Below, piece after piece: positions 8,857 through 18,519 of a stretch of 64,000 nucleotides of DNA. A program made the position numbers and the translations under genes. The notes under the pieces were generated by a model. The model had not been told where the DNA came from and searched no databases. It worked only from the letters and a program-made list of their open reading frames with translations. Source of the DNA: JBMYYE01 sp049609065 (GTDB lineage Bacteria; Pseudomonadota; Alphaproteobacteria; Rhodobacterales; Rhodobacteraceae); NCBI GenBank assembly GCA_049609065.1, contig JBMYYE010000001.1:1-64000 (forward strand), in the 5' to 3' direction. Each line of letters begins with the position of its first letter. The stretch's first letter is position 1.

Positions 8857-8886
8857 TAAAAAACGCGCCCTTTGGGGCGCGTTTTG
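8857..8886. terminator. bidirectional terminator between convergent TRAP and bpt genes
   Basis: ACGCGCCC-TTT-GGGGCGCGT stem flanked by A6 on one side and T4 on the other, located between two converging genes, so it can serve both strands. Confidence 0.8.
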
Positions 8887-8921
8887 CGTTTGGGGTATCT
8901 AAAGTGTGGATCGTGTGTGGC

Positions 8922-9761
8922 TTACGGTGTGTCCACACGACCAGGCAGCTGAATGTGCGCGACTTGTTCGGCCACGGGGACCACCTCAAGCGGGTTGTGG
9001 TTGCTGGCAAACTCCGCAGCAGGCCCCAAAGGCACCCAATTGCCACCGCGAAAGATTTCAAGAGCGCTAAAATTGGCTTTGTATTGCATTTTGGATGACC
9101 CGGGCACCCAATAGCCCAGATAGACATAGGGTAGTCCCATCTCTTGGGCCATACGGATGTGATCCAAAATCAAGTAAGTGCCAATGCTTTGTGCGTATCG
9201 TTCTGGGTTGAAAAAGGAATAGACCATGCTGAGCCCATCATCGAGCACATCCGTCAAGCAGACCGCTTCGAGTTTCTCGATGCTGACATCATGGTCAGAG
9301 GGATCGTTGCTTCTATATTCTATGACGCGGGTTTTGATTGGTGTTTCTTCAACCATTGCGGCGTATTCGAACACATCCATATCCGCCATTCCGCCATCGG
9401 CGTGGCGCGATGATAAATACTGTTTAAAAAGCTCAAACTGTTCTTCGGATGCCCATGGTGATTTGGCCTCTGATTTCAGATCCTGAACCTTTGACAAAAC
9501 CCGTTTTTGGCTGCGCGAAGGCTTGAAATCAGCAACGTTAACACGCGCGGAAAAACACAAAGAGCATTCTGCACAGCAGGGTCGGTAGAGGACATTTTGG
9601 GATCGACGAAAGCCTTGCTTTGATAAAGCATTGTTGAGATCTTGCCCACCTTCATCATGCAACGCAGTAAACAGTTTTCGCTCAAGCCGATCGGCAAGAT
9701 ACGGACAGGTTTGGGCCGCTGTCACATAGAACTGTGGTGTGAGTGGCACAGAATGTTGCAT
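8922..9761 (-). CDS. bpt: aspartate/glutamate leucyltransferase (N-end rule)
   Basis: 279 aa. The N-terminal ATE domain shows [16 protein letters not shown] and the [13 protein letters not shown] cysteine cluster; the C-terminal domain shows [17 protein letters not shown] and [25 protein letters not shown]. These are the hallmarks of bacterial Bpt, which transfers leucine from Leu-tRNA to N-terminal Asp or Glu, making substrates for ClpS/ClpAP. It has the length of the family. It is the last gene before a terminator shared with the TRAP operon. No good ribosome site precedes the ATG; the family start matches well. Confidence 0.93.
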   Translation of the reverse strand: MQHSVPLTPQFYVTAAQTCPYLADRLERKLFTALHDEGGQDLNNALSKQGFRRSQNVLYRPCCAECSLCFSARVNVADFKPSRSQKRVLSKVQDLKSEAKSPWASEEQFELFKQYLSSRHADGGMADMDVFEYAAMVEETPIKTRVIEYRSNDPSDHDVSIEKLEAVCLTDVLDDGLSMVYSFFNPERYAQSIGTYLILDHIRMAQEMGLPYVYLGYWVPGSSKMQYKANFSALEIFRGGNWVPLGPAAEFASNHNPLEVVPVAEQVAHIQLPGRVDTP

Positions 9762-9834
9762 TAATTATGAGGGCCTTTTCAAATACGTGACTACCATATC
9801 AATGAAAGTCCCATTGTCCAAGGCCCTTGTTTTA

Positions 9835-10272
9835 TTATGCGTATTTGGCACGCTTATTGATCATAACACTGCCCAGAAGATGATCTGGTAAGGAGCGTGA
9901 CGGGGTGCTCATCAACAGGGACAAAATGGATACGAATTGTCCGATAAAGCTTGCCATCAAAACGTTATGAAGAAGTGAATGTATGGCCGCGTGTTTTAAA
10001 TCAAAGCGGGCACCATCTTTGTCGCGCAATTCAATTGCCATGATCCGCATACCAAGGGTTGCGCTGGATTTTGCGAGGGTCATGGTCCGGTAGGTAAGCC
10101 CAAGAGTGAAATACAGCACAGGTAGGAAAAAGAGGGCAGTAAAGGCGGTGAATGGGATCACAAGGATGCAAAGTGCCGTAATGATGACAACATCAATCCC
10201 CCAAGCCACCAAGCGTTTTGCGGGTACATCTTTATAGAAATCTGAGTTGAAATCAGGGTCGGGAAGTGTCAC
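9835..10272 (-). CDS. RDD family membrane protein
   Basis: About 145 aa from a GTG at 10272, which has AAAGG upstream; a TTG five codons earlier is open but has no ribosome site. The RDD signature is seen in the first third (PAKRLVAWGIDVVIITALCIL), followed by a second hydrophobic helix (FTAFTALFFLPVLYFTLGL), the ATLGMRIMAIELRD segment and a third helix. RDD proteins are small three-helix membrane proteins; some act as Na+(K+)/H+ antiporters, most are uncharacterised. No operon partner gives a clue. Confidence 0.8.
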   Translation of the reverse strand: MTLPDPDFNSDFYKDVPAKRLVAWGIDVVIITALCILVIPFTAFTALFFLPVLYFTLGLTYRTMTLAKSSATLGMRIMAIELRDKDGARFDLKHAAIHSLLHNVLMASFIGQFVSILSLLMSTPSRSLPDHLLGSVMINKRAKYA

Positions 10273-10352
10273 GAGACGGCCTTTCAAATATATGGGGGGA
10301 GTGGGTTTTGTTTCTGCCCCACTGAAAGTGTGGGGCAGAGGGGACGCTGTGA

Positions 10353-10766
10353 TTAGGCGTCTTCTTTTTCGGATTTGGGTTCAGCTTCAGATGTCGCAGA
10401 ATGATCTTTCATAAACTCATCGAATTCTGATTTGTCTTTCGCATCACGAAGGCGTTGCAAAAACCCTTCAAACGCGTCTTGTTCATTTTCAAGGCGTGAA
10501 ATTGTGTCCGCCTTGTAAGCGTCAAAGGCTGTGTTTCCAGAAGACCGGAAGTTATAGCGATGTGAGCCATGGGCATGGTCGCGCCGTGCAGAACAGCGGC
10601 CAAAACGGCCAGTGATCAAAATATAGGCCAAAATTACCAAGCCAAGTGGGCCACCAAATATAAAGCCCAATACCATCAAAGCAATCCAAGCGCCTTTGCC
10701 ACGCTCATCCATCCATGCTTCCGTGCGGCGGAAGATATTCGTCGGGTGTGCGGTTGCGGTTGTCAT
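10353..10766 (-). CDS. DUF2852 domain-containing protein
   Basis: 137 aa. One membrane helix near residues 27-50 (WIALMVLGFIFGGPLGLVILAYIL), a basic/aromatic middle with RRDHAHGSHR, and a helical segment FDAYKADTISRLENEQDAFEGFLQRLRDAKDKSEFDEFM before a Glu/Lys-rich tail. This order is that of the alphaproteobacterial DUF2852 family, of unknown function. GGAT precedes the ATG. It stands alone between RDD and cytochrome b561 genes on the same strand, with about 170 bp of AT-rich sequence upstream. Confidence 0.8.
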   Translation of the reverse strand: MTTATAHPTNIFRRTEAWMDERGKGAWIALMVLGFIFGGPLGLVILAYILITGRFGRCSARRDHAHGSHRYNFRSSGNTAFDAYKADTISRLENEQDAFEGFLQRLRDAKDKSEFDEFMKDHSATSEAEPKSEKEDA

Positions 10767-10934
10767 TGTGGGATCCTTTCAAGATCTAATGTTAATTTCG
10801 TTTACATCCTCAATCTGGGTATTGTGAGGTGAAAGATCAACACCTTATGTAAATCTTTTTTACATTATCTTTTTATCTATTTGTTTTAATTCATAAAATT
10901 GGATATAAAAGTTTCTAATTTTAGGGGGCATCGG

Positions 10935-11456
10935 TCATTTCCAGAACGCCATACGCCCCAATAAATTGTCTTTTCGAATGAATTGATGATAGAGCGCGCC
11001 CAAAATATGTAAGCCTACAGCCCCCATAAGAAGCTTCGTAGCAATGCCATGTGCGGTGCCAGCGGCAAAGCTGTCGGCGTCCATGGGCGGGATGCCAGAT
11101 CCGCCAAAGGCATAGGCCCCGACACCAGAGGCCATAGCAAGCGCGAGACCAGAAACAGGCACCAAAATAAGTAAGACATATAGAAGGTGATGTACACTCA
11201 CCCCAACCTTATCGAGGACCACATGCCCTGTTGCTGCTTGTGGTGGTTTGGGGGTGCTGCGTTTTTTAAGCACACGGATTAGAGTTAATATGAGTACTAA
11301 AATCCCAATAAGCGCATGGGCGCGATAAGAGAAAAGCTTCTCCGGGTCCGCATTTTCCAAATTGGCGAGGATCACATTCCCAGCCAAAAGCGCAGCGATC
11401 ACCAAAATCGCGGAGGCCCAGTGAAGAAAAATAATGGATTTGCTGTATTTGGTCAT
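10935..11456 (-). CDS. cytochrome b561 family protein
   Basis: 173 aa with four hydrophobic helices. Heme-ligand histidines are visible at the expected places: FLHWASAILVI in helix 1, RAHALIGILVLILTL in helix 2, and HHLLYVLLILVPVSGLAL plus HGIATKLLMGAVGLHILGALYHQF in the C-terminal half. These are the CybB/YceJ-type di-heme proteins that oxidise quinol at the inner membrane, sometimes as superoxide:ubiquinone oxidoreductases. GGAAGGA lies before the ATG. It is divergent from the GNAT gene. Confidence 0.9.
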   Translation of the reverse strand: MTKYSKSIIFLHWASAILVIAALLAGNVILANLENADPEKLFSYRAHALIGILVLILTLIRVLKKRSTPKPPQAATGHVVLDKVGVSVHHLLYVLLILVPVSGLALAMASGVGAYAFGGSGIPPMDADSFAAGTAHGIATKLLMGAVGLHILGALYHQFIRKDNLLGRMAFWK

Positions 11457-11593
11457 TGGCTGTTCCTTCCTAGGGATCTGTGCGTCTTCTTATACGTAGC
11501 ATAGGGGCGCTCCGTCGCAAAATTGTTGGCAACACGCATCAATGCTTGCGGCAGGTGGGGGCTTCTGATTACGTGACAGTGAAGGAGACCACC

Positions 11594-12193
11594 ATGACCC
11601 CTTGGCCTGACGCGATTGATCTTGTTGCCCCACATGCAGCCCTTGTGTTGCTTGATGAAACCTATGCCGATGATTTGAAAGAGGCGGCGGCAGATGGTGC
11701 GTTGCATAAATATTGGTACACAACCGTTCCACACCCAGATGATATGGATGCGGAAATTGCACGGCGTTTAAAACTCCGCGCAGAAGGAAGCATGCTGCCT
11801 TTTGCTGTGATTGATCTCAAAACGGGCCGTGCGGTTGGAATGACCACCTATATGAATATCGATGCGGTGAACAAGCGGGTTGAAATTGGCTCAACTTGGT
11901 ACCGAAAATCGGCGCAAAGATCCCCGATCAACAGCGAATGCAAATTGATGCTTTTGGCGCATGCATTTGAAACGCTGGATTGCATTGCCGTGGAATTTCG
12001 CACGCATTTCATCAATCAGCAAAGTCGCCGCGCGATTGAACGCCTTGGCGCTAAATTAGATGGGGTGCTGCGCAATCATTCGGTTATGCCTGATGGGTCC
12101 TTGCGCGATACCGCGGTCTATTCGATTTTGCCTCATGAATGGCCCATGGTGAAAAAGAACCTGACATGGCAGCTGGAAAAGCCCCGCGATTAG
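11594..12193 (+). CDS. GNAT-family N-acetyltransferase (RimJ/RimL-like)
   Basis: 199 aa from ATG at 11594, which has AAGGAG upstream; the longer frame from 11480 lacks such a site. The pattern of an RimJ/RimL-type GNAT is seen: an N-terminal helix-strand region, VGMTTYMNIDAVNKRVEIGSTWYRKSAQRSPINSECKLMLLAHAFE in the acetyl-CoA region, and FRTHFINQQSRRAIERLGAKLDGVLR towards the end. Related proteins acetylate protein N-termini or antibiotics; the substrate is unknown. It ends in a 4-bp overlap with the convergent YbaK-like gene. Confidence 0.85.
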   Translation: MTPWPDAIDLVAPHAALVLLDETYADDLKEAAADGALHKYWYTTVPHPDDMDAEIARRLKLRAEGSMLPFAVIDLKTGRAVGMTTYMNIDAVNKRVEIGSTWYRKSAQRSPINSECKLMLLAHAFETLDCIAVEFRTHFINQQSRRAIERLGAKLDGVLRNHSVMPDGSLRDTAVYSILPHEWPMVKKNLTWQLEKPRD

Positions 12194-12660
12194 GCGGTGA
12201 ATGCCGCAATCGTGGCCTGTGTCATGCTGTGAAGGACCGTAGGTGCAACGGAAAATATGTGCCGCGGTGTGCCGGCTGCGGCCCAAACGCTCGGAAAATC
12301 CAATAATCTTGGGTCCATATAGATAGGGCAAGGCGTCAGATGCCCGATGGGCGACACGCCACCAATGGCAAACCCCGTAACTGCGCGCACGCGTTTGGCA
12401 TCGGCACGGCTCAGGGCATGGCCGACAATCTGCGCGGCCTTTTTGGCATCAACCTGATTGCCACCCGCCGTGAGGAACATCACCGGCGCATCGTTTTTAG
12501 TATCCCAAAACAAGATGGATTTTGCAATTTGATCAATCTCACATCCTGCCGCCTGTGCCGCTTGTTGCGCCGTGCGTGTTTCCTCATCCATTTCGAGGAT
12601 CGTGTCGGAAAGCCCATGCGCCAAGAGCGCATTTCGCACGCGTTTTAGACTTTTGCTCAT
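12190..12660 (-). CDS. YbaK/EbsC-family aminoacyl-tRNA deacylase
   Basis: 156 aa. Single YbaK/ProX editing domain: IAKSILFWDTKNDAPVMFLTAGGNQVD carries the conserved lysine, and GFAIGGVSPIGH the GxxPxG motif. Proteins of this family hydrolyse mischarged tRNA (Cys- or Ala-tRNAPro). It is a free-standing domain, so it acts in trans. GAGGAG precedes the ATG. Its start lies opposite the region just upstream of glnE. Confidence 0.88.
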   Translation of the reverse strand: MSKSLKRVRNALLAHGLSDTILEMDEETRTAQQAAQAAGCEIDQIAKSILFWDTKNDAPVMFLTAGGNQVDAKKAAQIVGHALSRADAKRVRAVTGFAIGGVSPIGHLTPCPIYMDPRLLDFPSVWAAAGTPRHIFSVAPTVLHSMTQATIAAFTA

Positions 12661-12748
12661 TGGCTTTCTCCTCGTTCTTATTGTCGCAGGTGCCGATTTA
12701 AAGGCGCCTTTACTTGACGATATGGGGGGAAGGGCGCATTTTACAACT

Positions 12749-15541
12749 ATGAATTTTCAATCGCTCATCACCCGCTCACCGATTCCATATAACGCTGAAC
12801 AAGGTGCTGAAATCAAAGCGCTCTTTTCGGAATTACCTGCTGAGGTCCAAGAGCTCATCGCAGGGACGGCGGGCTGTAGCCCCTATTTGCGTGGCCTTTT
12901 GCAAAAAGAACGCGATTGGCTGCTTGAAGCCCTCTCTGGGGATCCTCACGCTGCGATGGACGGGCTCTTGGATGAGGTGCGTGCCATGGCGCCCGATAGG
13001 CTCAAATCGGGGCTTCGGATGGGCAAACGGCGCATGGCAATTTTGACGGCGCTTTGCGATTTGGGTGGCGCATGGCCTGTGCTTGAGGTGACGCGCGCCT
13101 TAACTGATTATGCGGACCTTGCCACGGATAGGGCGCTTAAATCTTGCGTGGGCGATATGATCCGGCGCGGCAAAATTCCAGGCCAAACCGAAGAGGACAT
13201 TGAAACCGCTGGTGGTGTAGTGGCGCTTGCCATGGGGAAAATGGGCGCGCATGAGCTCAATTATTCCTCAGATGTGGATTTGATTGTGCTCTTTGATGAT
13301 GCGCGCTTTGAGGGGCTCGATTATATGGAGGCCCGCCAAGGCTTCATTCGAGCCACTCGGAATATGTCCGCCATGATGTCGGATATCACGGGTGAAGGTT
13401 ATGTGTTTCGCACGGATTTGCGGTTGCGCCCTGATCCGTCCACCACACCCGTTTGCATGGCGATGGAAGCGGCCGAACGCTACTATGAAAGCGTCGGGCG
13501 TACATGGGAACGGGCCGCCCATATTAAGGCGCGGCCATGTGCGGGGGATGTGCGTGCGGGTGAAGAGTATCTCAAACGATTGCGCCCCTTTATTTGGCGA
13601 AAACACCTTGATTTTGCCGCGATCCAAGATGCCCATGATATGCGGCTGCGTATCCGCGAACATAAAGGGCTCGGTGGGCCAATCACCCTTGAAGGACATA
13701 ACATGAAGCTCGGCCGCGGCGGCATTCGAGAGATCGAATTCTTCGTACAAACCCGCCAAATCATTGCAGGTGGGCGCGATGAAAGCCTGCGCTCACGGGA
13801 AACCTTGTCTGCTTTATCGGCGCTTGTTGACAAGGGCTGGGTCGGTAAGGATGTAGCAAAAGTTCTAGAAAAACACTATTTGGACCACAGGGAGGTTGAG
13901 CATAGATTGCAAATGGTCAATGATGCGCAGACCCATGACCTCCCGAACTCGGCGGATGGGTTTGAGCGCTTGGCCGCGTTTATGGGGGAAACCGATACGA
14001 AGGCTTTGCGCAGGCGGTTGCATGATGCGCTTGAGGAGGTCCATGAAACAACCGAGAGTTTTTTCACACCAGATGCGGCGGCACAGACGCCAGAATTGTC
14101 CGGAACCGAAGCAGAAATCACCGCCCGTTGGCCAACCTATCCAGCGCTTAGATCTGAGCGTGCCGTGGAAATTTTTGAACGTTTGCGCCCCGTTATTTTA
14201 GAGCGCTTGCAAAAGGCCGCACGCCCAGATGAGGCGCTGGTTAATTTTGATGAATTCCTGCGTGGATTGCCCGCAGGCGTACAACTGTTTTCTCTCTTTG
14301 AAGCGAATACACAGCTTATCGATTTGCTGGTGGATATTGTGTCTACGGCACCTGCCTTATCCTCACATCTGTCACGTCATTCCGGTGTGTTTGATGCGGT
14401 GATCGGCGGGAGTTTCTTTTCTGAGTGGCCAGAGGTGGATGGGCTAAAGCAGGCTTTGGCCAAAGAATTGGCACCGATTGAGGATTATGAACGTCGTTTG
14501 GACCGGGTGCGCCGTTGGATGAAGGAATGGCATTTTCGCATTGGGGTGCATCATCTGCGCGGTTTGATCGATATGGAAACGGCAGGGGCGCAATATGCGC
14601 AATTGGCCGAAGTCGTGGTCGCACTCACATGGCAGGACGTTGTGGCGGAATTTGCGCGCAAACATGGGCCGCAGCCTGGCCGTGGTGCGGTGGTTTTGGG
14701 TATGGGCTCCATGGGGGCGGGGCGGCTAAATGCAGGATCTGATCTTGATCTGGTGGTGGTGTTTGATGCGCAAGATGTGGATATGTCTGAAGGCAAACGC
14801 CCCCTTGGCACGCGGCCTTATTACGCGCGTTTGACCCAAGCGTTGGTGACGGCTCTATCGGCGCCGATGTCTGAGGGAAAGCTCTATGAAGTCGACATGC
14901 GGCTTCGGCCTTCGGGGCGGCAAGGCCCAGTTGCAAGCGCTCTGCAAGGATTTAAAGAGTATCAAAAACATGAGGCGTGGACGTGGGAACATTTGGCGCT
15001 CACACGGGCGCGCCCTATTGCAGGGAATATGGATCTTGGGGAAGAAATCATTGATTTCGCGCATGATTTATTGCCCGAAAAGGCGGATGCAAAGAAAATA
15101 TTGCCCGATGTCCAAGAAATGCGCGACCGTTTGGCACAAGCCAAACCAGGCAAGGGGGTCTTTGAAACCAAAGCAGGCCCCGGGCGCATTATGGATATTG
15201 AGCTTTTGGCGCAGGCCGCAACGGTGTTGTCACGATCGACTGCGCGTTCAACGACAGATCAGCTCATGGCTGGACGGATGTCGGGTTTTTTATCTGAGGC
15301 CGCACATGCGCGTTTAACGGAGGCTTTGCATCTTTACTGGTCGGTGCTTGGGCCGTCTCGTTTGATGGAGGAAAAAGAGCTGGATCCAGAGCATATCGGG
15401 GAAGGTGGGGTGCAGTTCTTATTGCGTTCAACTGGTGCTGAAAATCTTGACGCGCTGATTTTAGATCTTCAAGCCACGCAAAATGACGTATCTGCCATCG
15501 TGGATGACGCTTTACGACATGTCACTTGGACATTAGACTGA
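12749..15541 (+). CDS. glnE: bifunctional glutamine synthetase adenylyltransferase/deadenylase
   Basis: About 930 aa from ATG at 12749; the frame is open further upstream to 12572, but that part overlaps the YbaK-like gene and has no family resemblance. Two nucleotidyltransferase domains are visible: GKMGAHELNYSSDVDLIVLFD in the N half (deadenylylase) and GMGSMGAGRLNAGSDLDLVVVFD in the C half (adenylylase), each followed by a GlnD-PII-type helical domain (GRGGIREIEFFVQ; GPGRIMDIELLAQ). GlnE adenylylates and deadenylylates glutamine synthetase in response to PII and glutamine. Ribosome site weak (GGAAGG rather far upstream). Confidence 0.94.
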   Translation: MNFQSLITRSPIPYNAEQGAEIKALFSELPAEVQELIAGTAGCSPYLRGLLQKERDWLLEALSGDPHAAMDGLLDEVRAMAPDRLKSGLRMGKRRMAILTALCDLGGAWPVLEVTRALTDYADLATDRALKSCVGDMIRRGKIPGQTEEDIETAGGVVALAMGKMGAHELNYSSDVDLIVLFDDARFEGLDYMEARQGFIRATRNMSAMMSDITGEGYVFRTDLRLRPDPSTTPVCMAMEAAERYYESVGRTWERAAHIKARPCAGDVRAGEEYLKRLRPFIWRKHLDFAAIQDAHDMRLRIREHKGLGGPITLEGHNMKLGRGGIREIEFFVQTRQIIAGGRDESLRSRETLSALSALVDKGWVGKDVAKVLEKHYLDHREVEHRLQMVNDAQTHDLPNSADGFERLAAFMGETDTKALRRRLHDALEEVHETTESFFTPDAAAQTPELSGTEAEITARWPTYPALRSERAVEIFERLRPVILERLQKAARPDEALVNFDEFLRGLPAGVQLFSLFEANTQLIDLLVDIVSTAPALSSHLSRHSGVFDAVIGGSFFSEWPEVDGLKQALAKELAPIEDYERRLDRVRRWMKEWHFRIGVHHLRGLIDMETAGAQYAQLAEVVVALTWQDVVAEFARKHGPQPGRGAVVLGMGSMGAGRLNAGSDLDLVVVFDAQDVDMSEGKRPLGTRPYYARLTQALVTALSAPMSEGKLYEVDMRLRPSGRQGPVASALQGFKEYQKHEAWTWEHLALTRARPIAGNMDLGEEIIDFAHDLLPEKADAKKILPDVQEMRDRLAQAKPGKGVFETKAGPGRIMDIELLAQAATVLSRSTARSTTDQLMAGRMSGFLSEAAHARLTEALHLYWSVLGPSRLMEEKELDPEHIGEGGVQFLLRSTGAENLDALILDLQATQNDVSAIVDDALRHVTWTLD

Positions 15542-15575
15542 TCCAAAGGTTAAAGGCCGAATTGGGAACACGCAA

Positions 15576-15836
15576 ATGAACGATATTGATCCACGAAACC
15601 TGATCCGTGAAAGCTATCGGATTGAGGGCATCACAGCGCCCGACTGCCGCGCTATTTTCTTTGACTGGGCTTTAGGAATGTCTGGGCAAGGGGATATGGC
15701 GGCTATGTTGCGTGCGTTATTGGATCAATATGCGCCTGATAATCCTGACCATCCGATGACGGATGTCTTGAAAGAAGCCATAGAAAAGCCAGAAAAAACA
15801 GGCCGCCGCGGCGGCCGTCGGGCACGGGTGAGCTAG
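15576..15836 (+). CDS. small conserved-type hypothetical protein
   Basis: 86 aa, acidic N-terminal half (MNDIDPRNLIRESYRIEGITAPDCRAIFFDWALGM) and a basic tail RRGGRRARVS. GGAACACGCAA precedes the ATG, and it follows glnE by 34 bp, so it is probably cotranscribed. The composition resembles short Rhodobacterales proteins encoded after glnE, but I recognise no domain. No membrane segment. Confidence 0.65.
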   Translation: MNDIDPRNLIRESYRIEGITAPDCRAIFFDWALGMSGQGDMAAMLRALLDQYAPDNPDHPMTDVLKEAIEKPEKTGRRGGRRARVS

Positions 15837-15841
15837 GGCGA

Positions 15842-16474
15842 TTATGCCGTCATGGCGGATGCCATTGCCGCACGGGCTGTGATTTCCGACCAGTTTTTTT
15901 CAGCAATGAGCGTAGCAGGCGCGATCCAAGATCCGCCAACACAGAGCGTGTTTTTAAGCGCCAGATACTGGGCGGCATTGTCTTGGGTGACGCCCCCTGT
16001 TGGGCAAAATTGCACCTGTGGAATTGGGCTCCCGATGGCTTTTAGGGCACGCATGCCGCCATTAATTTCTGCGGGAAAAAATTTCTGTACATCATAGCCA
16101 TCTTCGAGATGCGCCATCACTTCGCTTGCGGTTGCAGCCCCTGGAATAAATGGCATTGCGGATGCTGTGGCGGCCCGTTTAAGCGTTTGGGTTCCCCCAG
16201 GGGACAGCGAAAACTGTGCGCCTGCCATTTGCACGGCGTCTAAATCATGTGGGGTCATAACGGTGCCCGCACCAATGATTGCCCCATCAACTGTTGCCAT
16301 TTCACGGATGACATCAAGGGCGTGTTTCGTGCGCAATGTGACTTCGAGCGCGCGAATTCCGCCCTTAAGGAGCGCAGTCGCAAGAGGCACGGCATCAGCG
16401 ACATTTTCGACAACCAAAACCGGTAAAACGGGCCCTAACTGACAAATTTCACGGGCGGTGAGATGGGGCGTCAT
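15842..16474 (-). CDS. eda: 2-keto-3-deoxy-6-phosphogluconate aldolase
   Basis: 210 aa, normal for KDPG aldolase. Motifs: PVLVVENVADAVPLATALLKGGIRALEVTLRT near the N-terminus (catalytic Glu), GAGTVMT, FSLSPG and the Schiff-base lysine in VQKFFPAE, then FCPTGGV. It cleaves KDPG to pyruvate and glyceraldehyde-3-phosphate in the Entner-Doudoroff pathway. Its ATG overlaps the edd stop by 4 bp (translational coupling). Confidence 0.95.
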   Translation of the reverse strand: MTPHLTAREICQLGPVLPVLVVENVADAVPLATALLKGGIRALEVTLRTKHALDVIREMATVDGAIIGAGTVMTPHDLDAVQMAGAQFSLSPGGTQTLKRAATASAMPFIPGAATASEVMAHLEDGYDVQKFFPAEINGGMRALKAIGSPIPQVQFCPTGGVTQDNAAQYLALKNTLCVGGSWIAPATLIAEKNWSEITARAAMASAMTA

Positions 16475-18264
16475 GTGATGTCTGCTCCAAAGCTTGAGGC
16501 GCCCATGCTCGGAAGGCTGGCCGCGTTGCGCATGATTTGAAAAAGCCCGGATCCAAGGGCATCGGGGATCTCTGGGGCGGGGGCATGGGGGCGCGTTGTG
16601 AGGTCCGCATCACAGCTAAGAAGCCCCGTGTCGACATTTAGGTGTATCATATCACCATCTTGGATTTGGCCAATTGCGCCGCCTTTTATGGCTTCAGGTT
16701 CCATATGAATGGCGGCGGGAATTTTGCCAGACGCCCCTGACATGCGCCCATCGGTTACGAGCGCAATTTTATGACCTCGGCCCTTTAAAATCGACAAAAC
16801 AGGCGTGAGACCATGGAGTTCGGGCATGCCATTTGCGCTTGGGCCTTGAAAGCGCACAACCACAACCACATCCCGGTTAAGTAAATTGTTTTTAAAGGCG
16901 GTTTTGACATCCTCTTGGGACTGGAACACAGCCGCAGGGGCAGAAATGATGTGATCATCGGCTTTAATCGCAGAAGATTTCAACAGGCTCACGCCAATAT
17001 TCCCCGTAAGATGGGTAAGCCCGCCTGTGGTTTGAAACGGCTGATCAATCGGCGCAATGATGGCAGGGTTTGGCGATGTTGGGGGCGTAGGGCGCCACGA
17101 CAGGCTGCCTTGCTCCATGATGGCGTCTTGGGTGTAGTGCTGCAAACCTTGCCCCATGACGGTTTGGACATCTTCATGCAACAACCCGTGATCCAAGAGC
17201 GTTTTAATCACCAGCGGCAATCCACCCGCCGCATGAAAATGGTTAATATCAGCCGCGCCATTTGGATAGACCCGTGTCAAAAGTGGGGTGAGGGCGGAGA
17301 TATCTGAGAAATCTTCTGGGGTGAGGATAATCCCTGCCGCGCGCGCCATTGCAGGGAGGTGCAAAACAAGGTTCGTTGATCCCCCCGTGGCCATCAATCC
17401 GACGATGCCATTCACAAAAGCTTTCACAGTTAAGATTTCTGCGGCACGTGGCGCAGAGTGCAAAATCCGTGTGGTCATGTTGCGGGTGAGTGCCTCACGC
17501 AGTGGGGTGTCAGGGGGCACAAAAGATGCCCCTGATAAATGTAGGCCCATAAACTCCATCAACATCTGATTGGAATTTGCCGTGCCATAGAAGGTACAGG
17601 TTCCGGGGCTGTGATAGGCGCTCATCTCAGAGCGTAAAAGGGCCGCGCGATCAATTTTGCCTTCCGCAAATGCAAGGCGCGCTTTGGCTTTTTCGTCATT
17701 GGTGATCCCTGACGGCATCGGGCCTGCGGGCACAAACCCGATGGGGATATGCCCAAATTCCGCGGCTGCGATCACAAGGCCTGGCACGATTTTATCGCAC
17801 ACACCCAACATGAGCGCGCCATCAAATGTGTTATGGGAAAGCGCAACCGCTGCGGCCAATGCTATGACATCTCGTGAGAAGAGAGATAATTCCATACCTT
17901 TTTGACCTTGGGTGACGCCATCACACATCGCGGGCACGCCCCCTGCGACCTGCGCGCTCGCCCCTAAGCTGCGCGCAGTCTCTTTGATCAGATCGGGATA
18001 TGTTTTGAACGGCTGATGCGCGCTCAGCATGTCATTATAGGCGCTGACAATACCAAGGTTCGGGGCGTGGCCTTCTGCGAGTACGGATTGGTCTTGCGGC
18101 ATAGCTGCATAGGCGTGGGCTTGATTTCCACAACTCAAATGGGCGCGCGCAGGTCCGTTTGTGGCGGCATGTGCCATACGCGCTTCGTAGTCATTTCTGC
18201 TTTTCTGGCTGCGCATTTCGATACGCTCGGTGATGCGGTTAAGCATAGGGTTCAAGGCAGGCAT
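16471..18264 (-). CDS. edd: 6-phosphogluconate dehydratase
   Basis: 597 aa, full length for Edd (IlvD/Edd family, [4Fe-4S] enzyme). Signatures include GIVSAYNDMLSAHQPFKTYPDLIKE, AMCDGVTQGQKGMELSLFSRD with the cluster cysteine, GVCDKIVPGLVI and, near the C-terminus, VTDGRMSGASGKIPAAIHM. It makes KDPG from 6-phosphogluconate. First gene of edd-eda; a palindromic site and a TTGACA box lie 55-80 bp upstream. Confidence 0.95.
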   Translation of the reverse strand: MPALNPMLNRITERIEMRSQKSRNDYEARMAHAATNGPARAHLSCGNQAHAYAAMPQDQSVLAEGHAPNLGIVSAYNDMLSAHQPFKTYPDLIKETARSLGASAQVAGGVPAMCDGVTQGQKGMELSLFSRDVIALAAAVALSHNTFDGALMLGVCDKIVPGLVIAAAEFGHIPIGFVPAGPMPSGITNDEKAKARLAFAEGKIDRAALLRSEMSAYHSPGTCTFYGTANSNQMLMEFMGLHLSGASFVPPDTPLREALTRNMTTRILHSAPRAAEILTVKAFVNGIVGLMATGGSTNLVLHLPAMARAAGIILTPEDFSDISALTPLLTRVYPNGAADINHFHAAGGLPLVIKTLLDHGLLHEDVQTVMGQGLQHYTQDAIMEQGSLSWRPTPPTSPNPAIIAPIDQPFQTTGGLTHLTGNIGVSLLKSSAIKADDHIISAPAAVFQSQEDVKTAFKNNLLNRDVVVVVRFQGPSANGMPELHGLTPVLSILKGRGHKIALVTDGRMSGASGKIPAAIHMEPEAIKGGAIGQIQDGDMIHLNVDTGLLSCDADLTTRPHAPAPEIPDALGSGLFQIMRNAASLPSMGASSFGADIT

Positions 18265-18317
18265 TCGTCATCCTTTGGATCCGTGTTGCTGTCAAAATGG
18301 ACGGCAAGGGGCTCACG

Positions 18318-18345
18318 TGTCAATTGTCAGGGAGTTTAGCGCTAA
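18318..18345 (-). promoter_or_regulatory. putative edd promoter with adjacent palindromic operator
   Basis: A 10-bp perfect palindrome TTAGCGCTAA (18336-18345), the shape of a LacI-family half-site pair, lies 12 bp upstream of a minus-strand TTGACA (18318-18323), about 55 bp before the edd start. No good -10 is obvious. It would suit a sugar-responsive repressor; none is encoded next to it. Confidence 0.45.
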
Positions 18346-18519
18346 CAGAGTTGAAGGGGAAGGGCTCACTTCGTGCATGGCGGCTATGCAAAAATCGCGG
18401 GTTTTCACCACATAGGCGCATACCTATATGGAGGCCAAGGACAAAAGGGTCATCAATCTGATGGTGCCGTAGACAGTGACCAACGATGTTTTGGTTCGCC
18501 AGATAAAGGATTTTTTAAG

